From Oscillospiraceae bacterium (GTDB lineage: Bacteria; Bacillota; Clostridia; Oscillospirales; Acutalibacteraceae), in the NCBI GenBank assembly GCA_015066105.1, contig SVOY01000001.1, forward strand, positions 310,001 through 374,000: a stretch of DNA of 64,000 nucleotides, given 5' to 3'. Below are positions 63,997 to 64,000 of this stretch, in pieces. The position numbers and the translations under genes are program-made. The notes beneath the pieces were generated by a model. That model saw nothing but the letters and a program-made list of their open reading frames with translations, was not told the origin of the DNA and ran no database searches. Positions within the stretch are counted from its first letter, which is position 1, and each line of letters begins with the position of its first letter.

Positions 63997-64000
63997 ATGC
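63997..64000 (+). CDS. Start of a further gene, cut by window end
   Basis: An ATG at 63997 follows GGGGAGG by 7 bases, 23 bases after the FHA stop codon. Only one codon is visible; the product cannot be named, but the spacing suggests co-transcription with the FHA gene. Confidence 0.5.

Larger units (their letters stand above)
55788..64000 (+). mobile_element. Element 2: second mobilizable element in tandem (right end not in window)
   Basis: The backbone repeats that of element 1: xis-like, int, mobC-like, RepA-like (interrupted), iterons, oriT, MobV relaxase, tnpV. It adds a divergent repressor. No third copy of the 13-bp repeat was found to the right, so the element either continues past 64000, making the invertible segment and FHA gene its cargo, or has lost its right end. 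The end coordinate here is simply the window edge. Confidence 0.6.

Overview
The window is bacterial DNA from a low-to-mid GC Firmicute, most likely a gut Clostridia of the Oscillospirales/Ruminococcaceae type. The signs are strong AGGAGG-type ribosome binding sites, textbook TTGACA-17-TATAAT promoters, a SpoIID homologue, glycoside hydrolases paired with GPH-family sugar transporters, a BspA-like leucine-rich-repeat surface protein, and mobile-element genes (TnpV, DUF6809-like, MobV relaxase) typical of that group. The species cannot be named from the sequence alone.

Bases 1-38542 are ordinary chromosome. In order: leuS (5' end outside the window), rpsU, an M24 aminopeptidase, hflX, a DUF4830-like protein, a GH13 amylase-type enzyme, prmA, a YdcF/SanA-like protein, an alpha/beta hydrolase, a GH31 glycosidase, a GPH transporter, a YhhN-like membrane protein, comM, spoIID, citrate synthase, an unknown membrane protein, lgt, folD, a phosphopantetheinyl transferase, a second GPH transporter, the ilvB-ilvN-ilvC-ilvD operon, a DUF815 ATPase, ridA, an LRR/Fn3 surface protein, ligA, an RluA-type pseudouridine synthase, a CofE-like ligase, and a guaA that encodes only the ATP-pyrophosphatase half of GMP synthetase.

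Bases 38530-55800 are an integrated mobilizable element (element 1) inserted at the 3' end of guaA and bounded by 13-bp direct repeats (TGAGTGGGAATAA). Its backbone is xis, int, mobC-like, RepA-like ATPase, iterons, oriT-like hairpins, MobV relaxase, DUF6809-like and TnpV. Behind the backbone lies an AT-richer defence island: HTH, HEPN-TM, Fic, Mrr, two DNA methyltransferases, a LAGLIDADG-like protein with both catalytic acids apparently replaced, a PD-(D/E)XK nuclease, a LA2681-type HEPN protein, DUF2971, a DUF6414-like protein and a AAA+ ATPase.

From 55788 a second, related element (element 2) sits in tandem in the same orientation. It has a divergent repressor/xis control region with four operator-like sites, a second int and mobC, a RepA gene broken by one in-frame amber codon, a second iteron array and oriT, and a relaxase about 95% identical to the first. 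No right-hand att copy is visible, so it probably runs past the window.

Immediately behind the element 2 backbone is a 1429-bp segment (61383-62811) bounded by a perfect 21-bp inverted repeat. It holds a tyrosine recombinase gene and, firing outward, a strong promoter aimed at an FHA-domain gene (62852-63973). This looks like a self-contained invertible promoter switch and is the observation most worth testing. The other leading candidates are the LAGLIDADG/PD-(D/E)XK restriction system and the HEPN-DUF2971-DUF6414-AAA cluster.
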